Positions 49,893 through 60,935 of a DNA stretch of 64,000 nucleotides are shown in pieces. The position numbers were made by a program, and so were the translations under genes. Origin of the DNA: Monarcha castaneiventris obscurior (taxonomy: Eukaryota > Chordata > Aves > Passeriformes > Monarchidae); the NCBI GenBank assembly GCA_026261815.1, contig JAMPIT010000894.1, forward strand, positions 59,057,647-59,121,646, read 5' to 3'. Within the stretch, counting starts at the first letter, position 1. Every line of letters begins with the position of its first letter. Below the pieces are notes generated by a model. It saw only the letters and a list, made by a program, of their open reading frames with translations. It ran no database searches and was not told the DNA's origin.

Positions 49893-51579
49893 TTGGACAT
49901 TATACCGGACAGGTCAGATACTTTTATGGACTAATTATGGATCTGTGGGAAAAGGCGTGCTAAAAGACTAATGGAAATTGGCTTTTCTCGGGAGATATCC
50001 GACTCCTGTGCACTCACCTGTTGATAGCTGAAGGGTGGTAGGATTTACCTCTGTTAGTTAGTCCAGGCCACCAAGAATTGCCATTCAGACAAAGGTAGGC
50101 TGGGAAGACTAACCCCCAGAAGGAAGATTGCAGGATAACTAGGTGGAGGGAGGAATGCTGGAGCGGGCAAAGGTTGCGCCTCCCTCGTGAGGTAACCTTG
50201 CTGTAGGCAGCAATCCTAGAGACATGGAGGGAGGGGGTGCACCCAGTCCCAAATCTGTGATAATGTTCCTCTGCTAATTCTCCTGGTGGGAGTAAAAGCA
50301 GACCCCTGCCAAAAGTGTTATCAGCCCCTCTATAAGGGAGCCCATCAAGATTTTCTTCTCTGAACCCCTACCTACCTGAATAGTGGGTGTTTTGATCAAT
50401 CCCAAGTATGAACCTGCATGGAAAATGGCGTGACCTATTGGCTAGCTGAGAACCTAGGGACATGTAAACAGTGCTTAATGGGGGAGTGCCTAGGAGGGGA
50501 GAGATGGGTCTGTTTTGAACATAAAATTGAGGGAAGATACCTCGAAACTGGGGTATACCATCAGGACCTGGTAAAAGAACAAATTGTAGTAAAGAGAGAA
50601 CCAATGGTGGGCCCAGAACCGGTAACTGAAAGTTTTGATACACTAATGCAAGGGAAAAATCTGCTTGTGGACTTAGCAGAAAGGAGAATGGAATGTGTCA
50701 AATTGTTGGGTTTGTGGGGCAACATTAATGGCAGAAATGTGGCCTTGGGAAGGGAAGTAGTTTGGGCCCAGTTGAGCTCCTCAACTGGGATCATTGCAAC
50801 CTAGGACGACGGGTTAAAAGTGGGGTATGGACCCTAAGCCTGCCAGTAGTTGGAGAAGAGTGTCTCTGGCCAGAGGGAAGGGATTTCACAGAAGAAGTAG
50901 GAAACACCCCTTGTAAAAGATACCTAGTTACAAACTGGACAGCCACTTAGCGGACAGCCAGAGAGCCGGAAATCTACTGGGCAAAAAATAAGTGGAAAGG
51001 AAAACCATGAATCCACAACCCAAGGGAAGACTTGTTTCAATGTTATCACCCTGGGAGAAACCCATAACTCTGAGATCCCTGAAGTATCAAAATTCTGGAA
51101 GAATGCAAATAGAGTGGAACACCAGTATCGGGAGGCCCCTAATGAGCTGTTTTGGATTTGTCAAATTAAGGCATACCCAGTGCTAGCCCCCAGGAGGTGG
51201 GGAAGCTGCACCCTGGGAGTTATACAAATTTAACTCCTCGGATTGCTGCACACAAATTGATGACCATGGGGAGGCAATCTTGAATATTGCCCAGAATATT
51301 AGAAAGATAGCTCATGTGCCAGTTCAAAGGTGGAAGCCTATGTTGAAAACAACTTGGTGGGACACTTTCTTGGGAACAGGGTGGTGGAAGAAGCTGAGAT
51401 TCTTACTGTTGTGTTCTTTAACTGGGTTGATGTTCCTCCCCTGTCTAATTCCCTGCTTTATTAGACTTATTAGCAGTGTAGTACAGGGAGTGCAAACATC
51501 ACTCGATTCGGAGAGTTTGAAAGCAGACAGGTCTGCTAAGGTTAAAAAGATGATGGTGCTGAAAGGAAAGAACACCTAA
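49893..51579 (+). pseudogene. env: class I retroviral env, disrupted
   Basis: Env mediates attachment and membrane fusion. Open pieces lie at 50418-50804, 50762-50950, 50992-51186 and 51280-51579 in different frames. The last piece has SSDCCTQIDDHG (a CC motif of the transmembrane subunit) and then a hydrophobic span (about 51400-51480, LLLCSLTGLMFLPCLIPCF). A short basic cytoplasmic tail follows. An in-frame TAG lies at 51184-51186 shortly before the CC motif. Position between the integrase tail and the polypurine tract supports the call. The surface subunit is not recognisable in detail. Confidence 0.6.
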
Positions 51580-51672
51580 GGAAAGATATCTCCCGAGAAG
51601 CAAAAATGGTATATGAGAAGCATGAACATGTCAGCAAAGTTCAGAGTGGATACGAAAGCTGAATGGTTTAAC

Positions 51673-51693
51673 AAAAGAAAAAAAGGAGGGAAT
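51673..51693 (+). promoter_or_regulatory. retroviral polypurine tract
   Basis: A purine run (AAAAGAAAAAAAGGAGGGAA) directly precedes the LTR start, as the plus-strand primer does in retroviruses. Confidence 0.75.
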
Positions 51694-52168
51694 TGCTATG
51701 AATGGGAGGGGCTGCAAAGGTTGGCTTTCGTGTGGTTAAAGTGGGTTAGTTGTTAATGGATTATTATACTGTTGATCAATGCTAATGAATTTGTAAATCA
51801 GTTTTAATATTCATTAGGTGTAATGAGTTGGGGTGGGACTCTTCTAGAATATGGGTGAAAACCTCGTTGTCATAAAGGACTAGGTCCAGGAACGCCATTG
51901 GGCAATTGATGATCCAGTAAGAAGACCCCCGGATGACATCGAGCTGACCTGTGAGCCAATGTGAGCAGGGCCAGGGGAGGGGATTCTCTGAACTTTGGGG
52001 TATAAAGTGTAACCCTCCTGTGACCGAAATGCTCTCTGGTCAAGCACCCACTGCTGTTACCCTTTACTTTGTGTTTGGGGCAGACCCCCCATTTGAGGTC
52101 TCTAATTGTCATTCTTTTGTTCAATAAATTTTCAAAAAGTTACATCTGTGAGCAGCATTTCTCACACA
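51694..52168 (+). mobile_element. 3' LTR of class I provirus
   Basis: It starts TGCTATGA and ends CTCACACA. A TATAAA box lies at 52001-52006 and AATAAA at 52123-52128, with a short U5. It directly follows the polypurine tract. Confidence 0.85.
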
Positions 52169-53060
52169 GATAAATCAGGGGCAGCTGCTCAGCCAACCGC
52201 AGCTGCAATAAAGGTACTGAGCCAGGACCTCACCAAAACTACATTAAAAGAAATGCCAACACCTTGAGAATCATCTCCTAATTCTGAAAACAAAACCAAA
52301 AGGGATTTTTAGATGCTTGGGAAAAGTCCGTCCCATTTTAACCAGTTTCTGGGGCTTGTTTCCAGCCTGCTGGTGTTCATTTCCCAGCTTACATGTGTCT
52401 GCCAGCATTAGTGCTGGTTCCAGACACATACACGTGGCTGCTGCAAGCTGTCATTTCAGCAGTTCCCGAGTAACACCACCCACACCTCCCACCTTGCTCA
52501 GCCCACCTAGCACTCACAGAGAGCTGCTGGGAGGCAAAATTCTCCCTGCTCCCCCTGCCTGGGAAACCCTGCTTGCAGCTCCTGCCCTCACCTCCTGGAA
52601 AAGATGAGCAACCTCCTGAGTGCTCCCAGCTCTGTGCAGCCTCTCGCCCTTCAGGCAAGGGGACAGAACAGGCAGCTCTGGTGACTGCTATTTCCTCGAT
52701 CATTTTGTGTTTTCCTGCATTTCCCTAGGCCACGGGCAGGGAAGCACAGGGGTGGCAGGGGCACGGGGAGGTGACGGGGTGGGGTGGTGAGGAGGGAGAC
52801 AAGGAACCCAGTCTGGCGCCACGTGTCATCGGGGGCTTCTCGTCAGGGGCAGTGTGGCGTGACTGCGACAGAGCTGGCCCAGCTGCTGCCTGCCGCTGCC
52901 CGCATGCATCCTGCCCACCCCAAACACCACTGACCCCACCGTCCGTGTCCCCACACCGGGAAACGCCGCTGAAAATCGCACTGAAAGCTCAGGGTCGGAG
53001 TGAGAGTCAGAATCAGGCTCAAGCAGCTGAATAAATGCCTTTCTGAGGAGCGGGGTCCTT
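52169..53060. other. GC-richer non-coding sequence
   Basis: GC-rich from about 52330 to 53040. Overlapping short frames occur on both strands and none is recognisable. No provirus continues after the LTR. Confidence 0.45.
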
Positions 53061-53400
53061 TTGCGGTGCCATTTTCCCTCCCTACCTAAATCACAAGCGC
53101 ATGATGCCGCCATCTTTGTAAAAACGAAAAAGCCCCTTACCGAGCTGCCATCTTTGTTGTGGCATACGTAACTTCTGGAAAACTCGCCATCTTGAGTACG
53201 GGAAAAGTAACTTCCAGCTATGTTGCCATATTTGGTGTGGCATCACGTGACTTCCGGCAAAACCACCATCTTCAGGGTTAAAAAAAACCTTCTCTAGAGC
53301 GGCCATCTTTGGTGTGGCATCATGAGACTTCTGCCTTTTTTTTGCCATCTTGGATTCTGGCAGAAACCACTTCCGCCTAAGCCACCATCTCTCGAATGGT
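53061..53400 (+). repeat. 39-bp minisatellite with GCCATCTT cores
   Basis: CCAT cores occur at 53069, 53110, 53148, 53187, 53226, 53266, 53303, 53345 and 53385, a spacing of 37-42 bases. Each is usually followed by TTT or TTG and then, mid-unit, by an ACTTCC-type string. The best unit has CACGTGACTTCCGG at 53244-53257. The CCATCTT core resembles a YY1 site and ACTTCCGG an ETS site. Confidence 0.85.
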
Positions 53401-53529
53401 ACTATTAAAGACACCCACTCCTCAGAAGGGCATCTGTTCCACTGCTTGAACCAAAGTCCTCCTCCGAAAATAACCATGGCTTTGTGCCATCCATGACTCC
53501 AAACTGTAAAGTGCTCCTTGAAATCGTCT

Positions 53530-53669
53530 TGAATTCAGGGTTAAGGCTGCAGTTATGGTTACGGTTGCAGTTATGGTTCTGGTTAGATTAGGGTTAAGGT
53601 TGGGTTAGGGTTAAGGTTAGGATTAGGGTTAGGGTTAGAGTTAGGATTAGGGTTTGGGTTATGGGTTAG
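53530..53669 (+). repeat. degenerate interstitial telomere-like array
   Basis: About 140 bases of (TTAGGG)n variants (GGTTAG, GGGTTA, GGATTAGG). The array resumes at 54677-54697 after the LTR insertion. Confidence 0.85.
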
Positions 53670-54676
53670 TGTCGTTGTTCTCACTGCGGCCGAGTAGAGA
53701 AACGACACAAAGTCCAGGCTCAGGGATAAATGGAAGCACTTTAATGAATTCTCATAAGACCTTTATATGTTAGTTCGCAAGGTGTATGATATAGATGTCT
53801 CGTAATAAACTACAAAGCCAATTAGTGAAAATAAACATGAGTTTATTGAGTAAAGCAAGCAAAACAGCGCTGGGTGGCCGGGGGAGTTTTGCTCCACCAG
53901 CGGCGCGCACTTCCCCCTCGTTCGCTTCCCTTTTTAAAGCTTTTTAGTTTCAATTCCCAAAAATGATGCTCCGTTTCATTTCCCGGTTTTTACATAATTT
54001 CTTTGATACTGCGACTGCACAAAAGTTTTTCATTATTTTGCACCTGCATGGATATTTGCCAAATGGTCATTTCTCTTCCTTTTTTGGTGGTCGTCGGAAG
54101 GAAGGACCCTTCGTCTTCTTCACTACAGGTATGATCTTCCTATTGTGCTCATGCGCAGTTCTTATGTCTTATATAATATACCCATATAAAGCTAAGATAG
54201 ATTATATAACATACCCATATAAGGCTAAAACACAAAAATACATATTTTATTTACTTAAGCTAATATTTATGGTTACATTAAACAATCTTCTTCTAATTAT
54301 TTAAATATTACTTTTTATACTGAAAGAGTGTTTTCTCATATACAGGGCAATGGGTATAGTTTGGGTCATTGCATTTACAATTTAACCCTTCCGATTTCTG
54401 CAAATCACTTCCACTTCCTTTGCCGTGTATTAAGTGGTAGAAGGTAATTGGTTTTTGCCATCCACCCCCTACGGGGATTGGTCAAATTCTAAGACACCCA
54501 TCTCTGAATGTTTTTCTAGTTAGAACCATAACAATTCTGCCAAACAACCCGCAGGTGCAAGAAGTTTACAATACTGTAATCTCGTTTAAAGTAATCTACA
54601 TGGGAAAGACAGAACTCTCACAAACTACTGCAAAGAGATGAAAAAACTCTCTGCTGAGTCTTTTTCAGCATCCATA
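53670..54676 (-). mobile_element. LTR insertion(s) in telomere-like array
   Basis: Read on the plus strand it starts TGTCGTTG and ends CATCCATA, an eroded ...CA. It is flanked by GGTTAG at 53664-53669 and 54677-54682. On the minus strand it has two promoter/poly(A) sets: ACATATAAAG near 53761 with ATTAAA at 53740-53745, and TTTAAAAAGGG near 53928-53938 with AATAAA at 53842-53847. The second set may be a nested LTR between about 53795 and 54532 (TGTCTCG...ATAACA). Confidence 0.75.
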
Positions 54677-54697
54677 GGTTAGGATTAGGGTTTGTTG
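54677..54697 (+). repeat. telomere-like array, continued
   Basis: GGTTAGGATTAGGGTTT continues the array seen before the LTR. Confidence 0.75.
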
Positions 54698-54951
54698 GCT
54701 GTTAGCCTGTCAGTTAGTTTTCAGATAAATAAAAAGCAGGACTTTGGTTAAACTCTACAATCCATTTTCTGAAGATTTTCTCAGAGCACCGATTTATCGC
54801 TTGAAGTCATTTTGTCATGCCTGTGACACAGGTGCCTGAATTACTAATCTTTTACCCTGAAGGTTCATGCCCATATTCTGGAAACAATGTGATGACCACT
54901 GAAGCCCTGGTATGACATATCAGACTCAATTTTTTTTTTCTCCTTTATGCA

Positions 54952-55200
54952 TGTCACGAATTCCATTCACCCTACTTTTACGGCCTCCGAGGGGGTTCTT
55001 CGTACAGATGTGGGTTCCTGCATGACTGTGCCTTGGGCAGAGACCTACTGACAATTGAGAGTTTATTCCACATGTAATATTTATAAAGCAGGGTAAATAA
55101 TTTGCATGGCTGGTGCATGCCAGGCACATGCTTAAATAAGCTACGCTAATGCTAATTATAGCAAAAGCAGAATTGATCTATGTTGCCGTTACGGCGAGTG
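54952..55200 (-). mobile_element. LTR, 3' part
   Basis: The minus strand shows TTTATAAATA, then AATAAA at 55072-55077, and a U5 ending ...GTGACA at 54952. The U3 boundary is not resolved. Confidence 0.5.
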
Positions 55201-56940
55201 GTTAGGAAAATCATACAGGACGTAGCTTAGTTATTTGATTTTTCTTCCATGTCAGGCAGGAGACCTGAATTTTAACCCTTTGTCTTTCCTTTTCAAGTTG
55301 ACTGCCGTTAGTGTTGGGCCATTTTTGTTTGGGTGTCCAAATCCCTCTCTATCTCTTACTCTTCTTCATTTTTCCTACCTTGATTAATTATTGGTTAAAA
55401 AAAGTTTAGTAACCCTACATTTTGCCTGATGCCAGAAGGAGGAAAGTAACTCTGAGATTTTGGAAGCAGGAAGACAATTTCTTGCCCTTCGATATTACGA
55501 TAAAGTGTAGAGCAAAAAAAAACCTGTTAGGAAAATTCAGTTCTAATAATTTAAATAACTGCATTGCTCAACCGACATATATTAAAGGGCCATATTTATA
55601 CACAGCTTTAAACTTCTGAAGCCATTTTAAATAAACAGTTGAAAATATAATCATATAATTTTATTATATTGAAAGAGTAGATGGATTTGAGGTATCAGGA
55701 AGACTAGAATATGAGGCACTATGTATTATATATTGCAGTAGAAGTATGGTTTTTATTTCACTCACAGATGTAAATCTGTTCCATCTGGAGGTGCTTTCAT
55801 TTGGTGAGAGTGGAACGTGTTGAAATTCTGAAAAGCCATGAGTAAAAAGTCATTCAGTCCTTTTACGGACTAATTGGATTTATTGATGTATTCAGCAACC
55901 TGATCCTGTGGTCTGGAGTCCAGACCAATAGGACCAGGCTGTTTTCACTCAACCAAATAAATGGTCAAGCTTCTGCTGGTGGCAGTAGGAAGACAACCAG
56001 ATCCAGAAATTGGATTGGTTATTTTTTCTGTATAAATGTGGGAAATGGATTTGATTTTTTTTTTTTTTTTTTTTGTCTATGGAAAAAGGCAGGGGTTAAA
56101 CAATTCCTTAAACGGTCAATAACGTTTGAGCACCCATCTGACTTACACAATATTATTTCCAAACTTTCCGGTGCATGCTCATATTAGACCCCATGCTTGC
56201 TTGCTTGCTTGCTTGGGGTTTTTTACTTATTTGGCACTTTTTAAAAGTTCTTTGTCAGGTTTCAGTATGGAAATCTTAGAAAAATTATTAGACCATTTCA
56301 GCTCAGGATAAATATGTAAATAGAACTGCTAGCTAAAAAAAGAAAGGGCTGGTTTATGCTTGTGTGGGTGAAGGGAAAAAACATGATGCTCCTCTCCTTT
56401 GTTTGTATTTGATCTTGGATGTTATTATTTGTTGAAATCTTTGCTTAGAAGTGATGTTTTAATTTTCTCTTAACTCCTGTTTTTACTTGTAGTAAAAGAG
56501 CTTGACTTTATAAAACTCAGTTGCATACTTCTGCTATAGAAGTAAGCAAGCATCTGTGGGCTGCAAATACTGATTTCGGTAGTAAGTGGAACACAATGTT
56601 TCTTTGAACTTCTCTCTTTATGTCTATTTCAATATGATAAAACCAAGATATATGCTTCAAGGTTTCCATTTGTGGAGGTACTTTTTATGTACTTGCGGTT
56701 AATATATCTGAAGACCCAGACTGTGATATTCACCCTATCTTGTGTGACCTCTGTAGAAGCACCTGCTTCTGGTGGACCTTAACAAGCACCTATTTCCCGT
56801 GAGAAAGTGCATACCAAATATCATCTGCAGCCATAAATACCTATGTGAGAATGTTTCAGTTAAGCGTCCCAGAACACTGTGCCGCTAAGGCTCTGTGCGA
56901 TGTGTGAGAGTTTACGAGATAAAAGCGCAAGAAACATCAG
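55201..56940. other. AT-rich non-coding sequence
   Basis: No gene seen. Simple repeats include a poly-T run at 56057-56074 and GCTT units at 56192-56215. Confidence 0.5.
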
Positions 56941-56949
56941 CTCTGCCAT

Positions 56950-57470
56950 TAATTTGCATGATTGGTCAGTCTCTGTAGTGGGTTGGTCATAAATTGACAG
57001 ACAGCCTTTTGGACCAATCACACTTCTCTAAATTTTACATCTTTAAACCCTGTGGGAAGGCGGGGATTTGGCAGTTTTTCCGTTCCGGCTCAGTGCAGGG
57101 AAGGGAGAGAGGGAGGGCGGGAATTGCTGGGGGCGGGGGATTGCTGGGAGGGGGAACTATTGCTGGGAGGGATCCCTGAGTCACAGGTAGCTATGGCCAG
57201 CCACACAGCTGAGGCCGTCCGACGCGGTATCCTGAGACAGCGGGAGCCGGCGGCGCCTCCAGTGCAGCCAGCAGACTTCGCTCCGAACAGAGGAAGACAC
57301 CCCTTTTCCCCACTGAGCACCTGGCAGTGCAGAGGGAGCGGGGGGTGCTCTCTCCACCATGAAGCCTGAACGGTAACACCGTACAACATGAAGGCTTTCA
57401 GAGCTAGAGAGAAAGGGAAAGCGAGATCACGTGGGACAAAGCTACAAGGGCAGTTCCGCATTTTCTCGCG
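56950..57470 (+). promoter_or_regulatory. CpG-rich promoter-like segment
   Basis: An ATTTGCAT octamer lies at 56952-56959, with CCAAT boxes close by (ATTGG at 56961, CCAAT at 57014-57018, and a GGTTGG variant near 56981). A TTTAAA lies at about 57042. A CpG-rich, GGGCGG-like and GGGAGGG-rich stretch follows to 57470. A 59-codon frame begins at an ATG at 57193 and ends at 57369, but its product is unknown and may be chance. Octamer plus CCAAT is a layout known from histone promoters, but no histone coding sequence follows. It may be a promoter whose first exon is non-coding. Confidence 0.4.
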
Positions 57471-58197
57471 CTTAGCTTAAAAATCTCCTTCCCTCATTGT
57501 GGTATGAAACTGTAAATACCACAAACTGTTTGTCTCTTTAATCCATTTTAAAGTACATGGGGGGATGGACATTTTTTTCGATTGGCTTGTAAAAAAGGTT
57601 GTGAAGAATGCCCATGCCAGGCTATATTTGAAAAGCAGTGAGAGGCTTTTAAAACCTGGTGGGTAAGAAAAGCCTTATGTTTAAGCCAAAAATGATTCAT
57701 CTAATTGTTCTTGAGGGGCCACATTCCCCCTTTTTGTTTTAATAACATGCGTTTCTCTTCCTATGAACATTAAGGCAACACAAAAGTAAAACAATACCTG
57801 TAATAAAACAATAAGCTTACTACGTGCTCAGCTTTAGCACCAAGCAAAAGTAAGCAAGGTAATACATGTAAATCATCAGTGCACAAGAGAAAGGACAGTG
57901 ATTTAGAAAGATACATCATCAATTGCCTAAATACTTTACCATCACCCAGAGTCTGCAATTGTTGGGGAGCCCCATTTTACAGCGAGGACCTGCAGAACCT
58001 TTCCTGGGTAAGGTTTCTGAATTCATCCTGAAAGAAGGTCTAGCCTTTATAAGTAAAAATCAGCACGACAGAGTGACTTGTTTACATTTTTAGCGCAGAA
58101 ACACCTGGGTCTGATGGCAAACTTCCTGACCAGCTGGGGACAGGGCTTGGCCAGAGCCTAGGAGGGTCTTGACTGGGAGGGTTGTCCCTAAAACATC
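57471..58197. other. unassigned sequence
   Basis: No gene recognised. It lies where integrase and env of the second provirus would be. Confidence 0.4.
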
Positions 58198-58628
58198 CTA
58201 CAAACAAGCCTCTATTAATACCAGGTGGGAACATTTCTTAAAATGATACATTTCTTGCAGATAACTACAAAAGGTTATGTGACAGTTTCTAAAGCAGCCA
58301 GTTTGGCTCTGCCATTTATTTCTAACTAAATAATCAATTCTAACATGAACAAACCGCAAATAACCATAGGAAGGCATATGAGTGACATTAAACAATATCT
58401 TACAGCTAATTGCCTCTATAAAGGCCCTGTGTATTCACGTTATGACATAAACAACATATTCAGAATCACCAATCATATTGACTGCTTCCTGTGTAAAAAC
58501 TGTTAAAGCTAATACTGCTGCCTGAAGTTCAACCTGCTGAGTGGAACCACCTGTTTGATTTATTGCATATTTCCATTCATGATCTTCACGCCATGTAATG
58601 ACTGCCTTTGCTGTGTGTCCTGCTATCT
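58198..58628 (-). pseudogene. pol: RNase H fragment of second provirus
   Basis: On the minus strand, 58628-58435 reads AKAVITWRE, then QQVELQAAVLAL with the conserved Glu, then GDSEYVVYVI with the conserved Asp. These are RNase H motifs in the usual order. The following frame to 58198 is poorly recognisable and may be the rest of RNase H. The N-terminal TDGS part is missing because the LTR nest begins at 58629. It probably belongs to the RT at 60.4-61.6 kb. Confidence 0.7.
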
Positions 58629-59225
58629 TGGGGTGATTTCATGATAATACTGTATTCCCCTATCGTCTGCTTTATGCCCAGAAATGGGTCCTGCAGCTTT
58701 AAGCTGGGTCCCAAAGAAAGCAGGGGGAGAAGCTGGGTGAATTCTTCAGCACGGTTTGTGTTCAAGGACTCACACACGCTCCCCTGTGTTGCTTGGCTCT
58801 GCTTGCAGTGGCAGAGAGTTTCATTCCTGCTTTTAGCTGGCCTGTTAGCTGAGGCAAGAGGTTTTTTCCCAGGACTCCATACCGACATACCGTAATCCTC
58901 TGATAACTTCTTCTTCTGCTGGAACTGTTCGGCCTGGCTGTGATCTGAGAACCAGATCGTTGGACCCTGTGGACCGGCAGGGAGGCTGCAGGGACGTCGC
59001 ATCCCGGCCTCAGACCTCAGGAGGGCCCGAGCCAGCTACAGAAGGAACTCTAAATCCACCAGCTTTCTCCACATCAAGGAGGTTTAATACCTGAACAGTT
59101 ATTAATTTTTTTCCCCCATGCCCTGTGGGCACTTTGTTTGTTAAATAAATATTTAAGTGAAATTGTTTTCACTTTCATCCAAGAAAATTCCTTTTGTATC
59201 GGTGGGGGAGGGAGTGCCGAAAGCT
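58629..59225 (+). mobile_element. LTR-like element, unexpanded paralogue
   Basis: It starts TGGGGTGATTTC and aligns with the minus-strand element at 26990-28835. At 58905-58919 it has only a short CTTCTTCTTCTG where the other copy carries the 1.3-kb expansion. AATAAA-like ATAAATA lies near 59140. Confidence 0.65.
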
Positions 59226-59329
59226 GCCTTTTCTTTCGGGTGAGACACTGAGTCTCTTTGAAACATTTAAAATAAGTTTCTCTTAAGCATTTAGATTGAG
59301 TTTTTCTTAAACATTTAAACATTAAGAAT

Positions 59330-59928
59330 TTAGTTAAAAGATTAGAATGGGTTTAGGAAGCAAACACAGCGGACTTTAAACAAGGAAGTTGATGATTAAG
59401 CGAAGAAACTGAAGCTGGGATAAGGCCAGGAACTGATTATTGGTTATCTGATGCTGTTCAGCTGGGCTGCAACAAGAATCTGCAGAGGAAGGGCCAGACA
59501 GTTATTGATGACCCCATTCAAAACCTGTTTTGGGAAAGGAACTGGGAGTTCTCCAAGGCCATATGTATTGTTAAAAACTGAGAAGGTAGAAAGCTCATAG
59601 CCAGGAAGAAGAGTTACTTCATCCAGTGAGGGACCCCCCCCGCCATGAGACCCCCGGCCCATTTCATAGAGCAAACTATGACTATGCGAACTATGCTTAA
59701 TGACTTTTTAGCTAATTTCCATACGAAGCGGGGAATGGGAGGTGTCTATGTTATAAATATGTATTTGTATTTTCAATATTTAGAACTTTCATGGATAAAT
59801 AGACTTTGGATTGCTTTGTAATCTCGGAGCTGTGCTTTCGGAACGATCCGCACAGCTTCCCGGCGCTGGAATAAGCATTTCTAACCCAAACGATTTAGAG
59901 AGTCCTTGTCCCTTCCAGGTGGATATCA
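59330..59928 (+). mobile_element. LTR with TATA and AATAA-type signal
   Basis: It shows TTATAAATATG near 59751, a GGATAAATAGAC block, a GGAATAAGC element and a ...GTGGATATCA end. The layout recalls a common songbird LTR. The 5' edge is approximate. Confidence 0.55.
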
Positions 59929-60014
59929 ATATTACATCTATATCCATATTTTAATAAATCAGGGGAGACGTTCATTTCAGGACGTTTCCTCCTAAATTTG
60001 TCTCAAACTGAGAC
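59929..60014 (-). mobile_element. LTR 5'-end fragment
   Basis: The minus strand from 60014 begins TGTCTCAGTTTGAGACAAAT, matching the start at 26251. Confidence 0.6.
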
Positions 60015-60039
60015 ACCTGCTTTGTCAATAAAAAACATT

Positions 60040-60424
60040 ACATGCGGGTAAATAATGGACAACACACACCATCAATGTGATCTAAGTGAAGCCGTTTATT
60101 CCGAAAACCGCAGGTATTCTTATACCCTAAGTGACAGTACTAAAAATAAAGTCATAAGATAAGTTTTCTCACAGTGCCTTTCCCACACGAAGTTTCACAC
60201 AGTTTTCTCTATACTAATCAGTGCTCTGACTCCCGTATCAGAAGGCTATAATAATAATTTCTTCTGCCAAACTCCTTTCCAGACACCTGGGAGTTAATCT
60301 CCCTTTTCTCACAGATGTTTCACAAACGGCCTTGGGAAAGAAATGCAGAGGCCTATTGCTTTTCTAAATACAGAGGCTTATTTCTCATCTAACAAGTTTG
60401 GATTGCTCACTGTCTACTTATGTA
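60040..60424 (-). mobile_element. LTR in minus orientation
   Basis: It has AATAAA at 60095-60100 read on the minus strand, followed by a U5-like GGTGTGTGTTG stretch. It abuts the truncated polymerase fragment at 60425. Confidence 0.5.
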
Positions 60425-60900
60425 CTATGTGTATATATATATATGTCTACATATAGGACATAGTATTCCTCCACAATTACATGCACCAGGAGTAGGGCTA
60501 CCACACACGATAGTTTGTAGTGTTAAAGGCAAGTGAACAACATTTCTGCAACAGTTTGTCTGAAGGCAAAGAGAAAGCACATCTGTCCCACAAAATCTGC
60601 TAATGCTGTATGAAAAAGATCTGAATGTTGTAACAAATACCTTGTCAAGAGACAGTGGTGAATGAATAACCTCTAGATCATAGCCCATCAATTGCACGAT
60701 GAGACTTCTGCACCTCTTAATTAAACATGCACAGAACTCTGTCACAGTACTGACAGTTTTCTTAGGTGTATTTGGTAAAAAAAAAAAAATCCATTCTAAG
60801 TAGATCGTTCTGTGTCCCTATTAAATTATCTTATTAAGGCTGTGGGGTATGGTGCAATAGGGAATAAAAAGAAGCAAACTGGTAAAGCTGGCTGTTGCAG
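60425..60900 (-). pseudogene. pol: RT connection domain, truncated
   Basis: The frame aligns by eye with the connection segment of the provirus at 31.8-32.1 kb (IKRCRSLIVQLMGYDLEVIHSP against its counterpart, then the FCGT and LPLTLQ blocks). It ends before a recognisable RNase H start, at the LTR. Confidence 0.6.
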
Positions 60901-60935
60901 TGGAGATTCATGAGCTAATTATATCTAATTCTTGA

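Noticed and set aside
52389..53113. Overlapping frames near 100 codons in GC-rich DNA
   Set aside because: They occur on both strands with no motif and no splice or start context that favours one.
53061..53400. CRISPR-like regular spacing
   Set aside because: The host context is eukaryotic, and the whole unit diverges together with no constant repeat separated by unrelated spacers.
53530..53669. True chromosome end
   Set aside because: The array is degenerate, only about 140 bases long and followed by kilobases of other sequence.
58586..59002. 138-codon minus-strand frame
   Set aside because: It crosses the junction between RNase H and an LTR and is mostly antisense LTR sequence.
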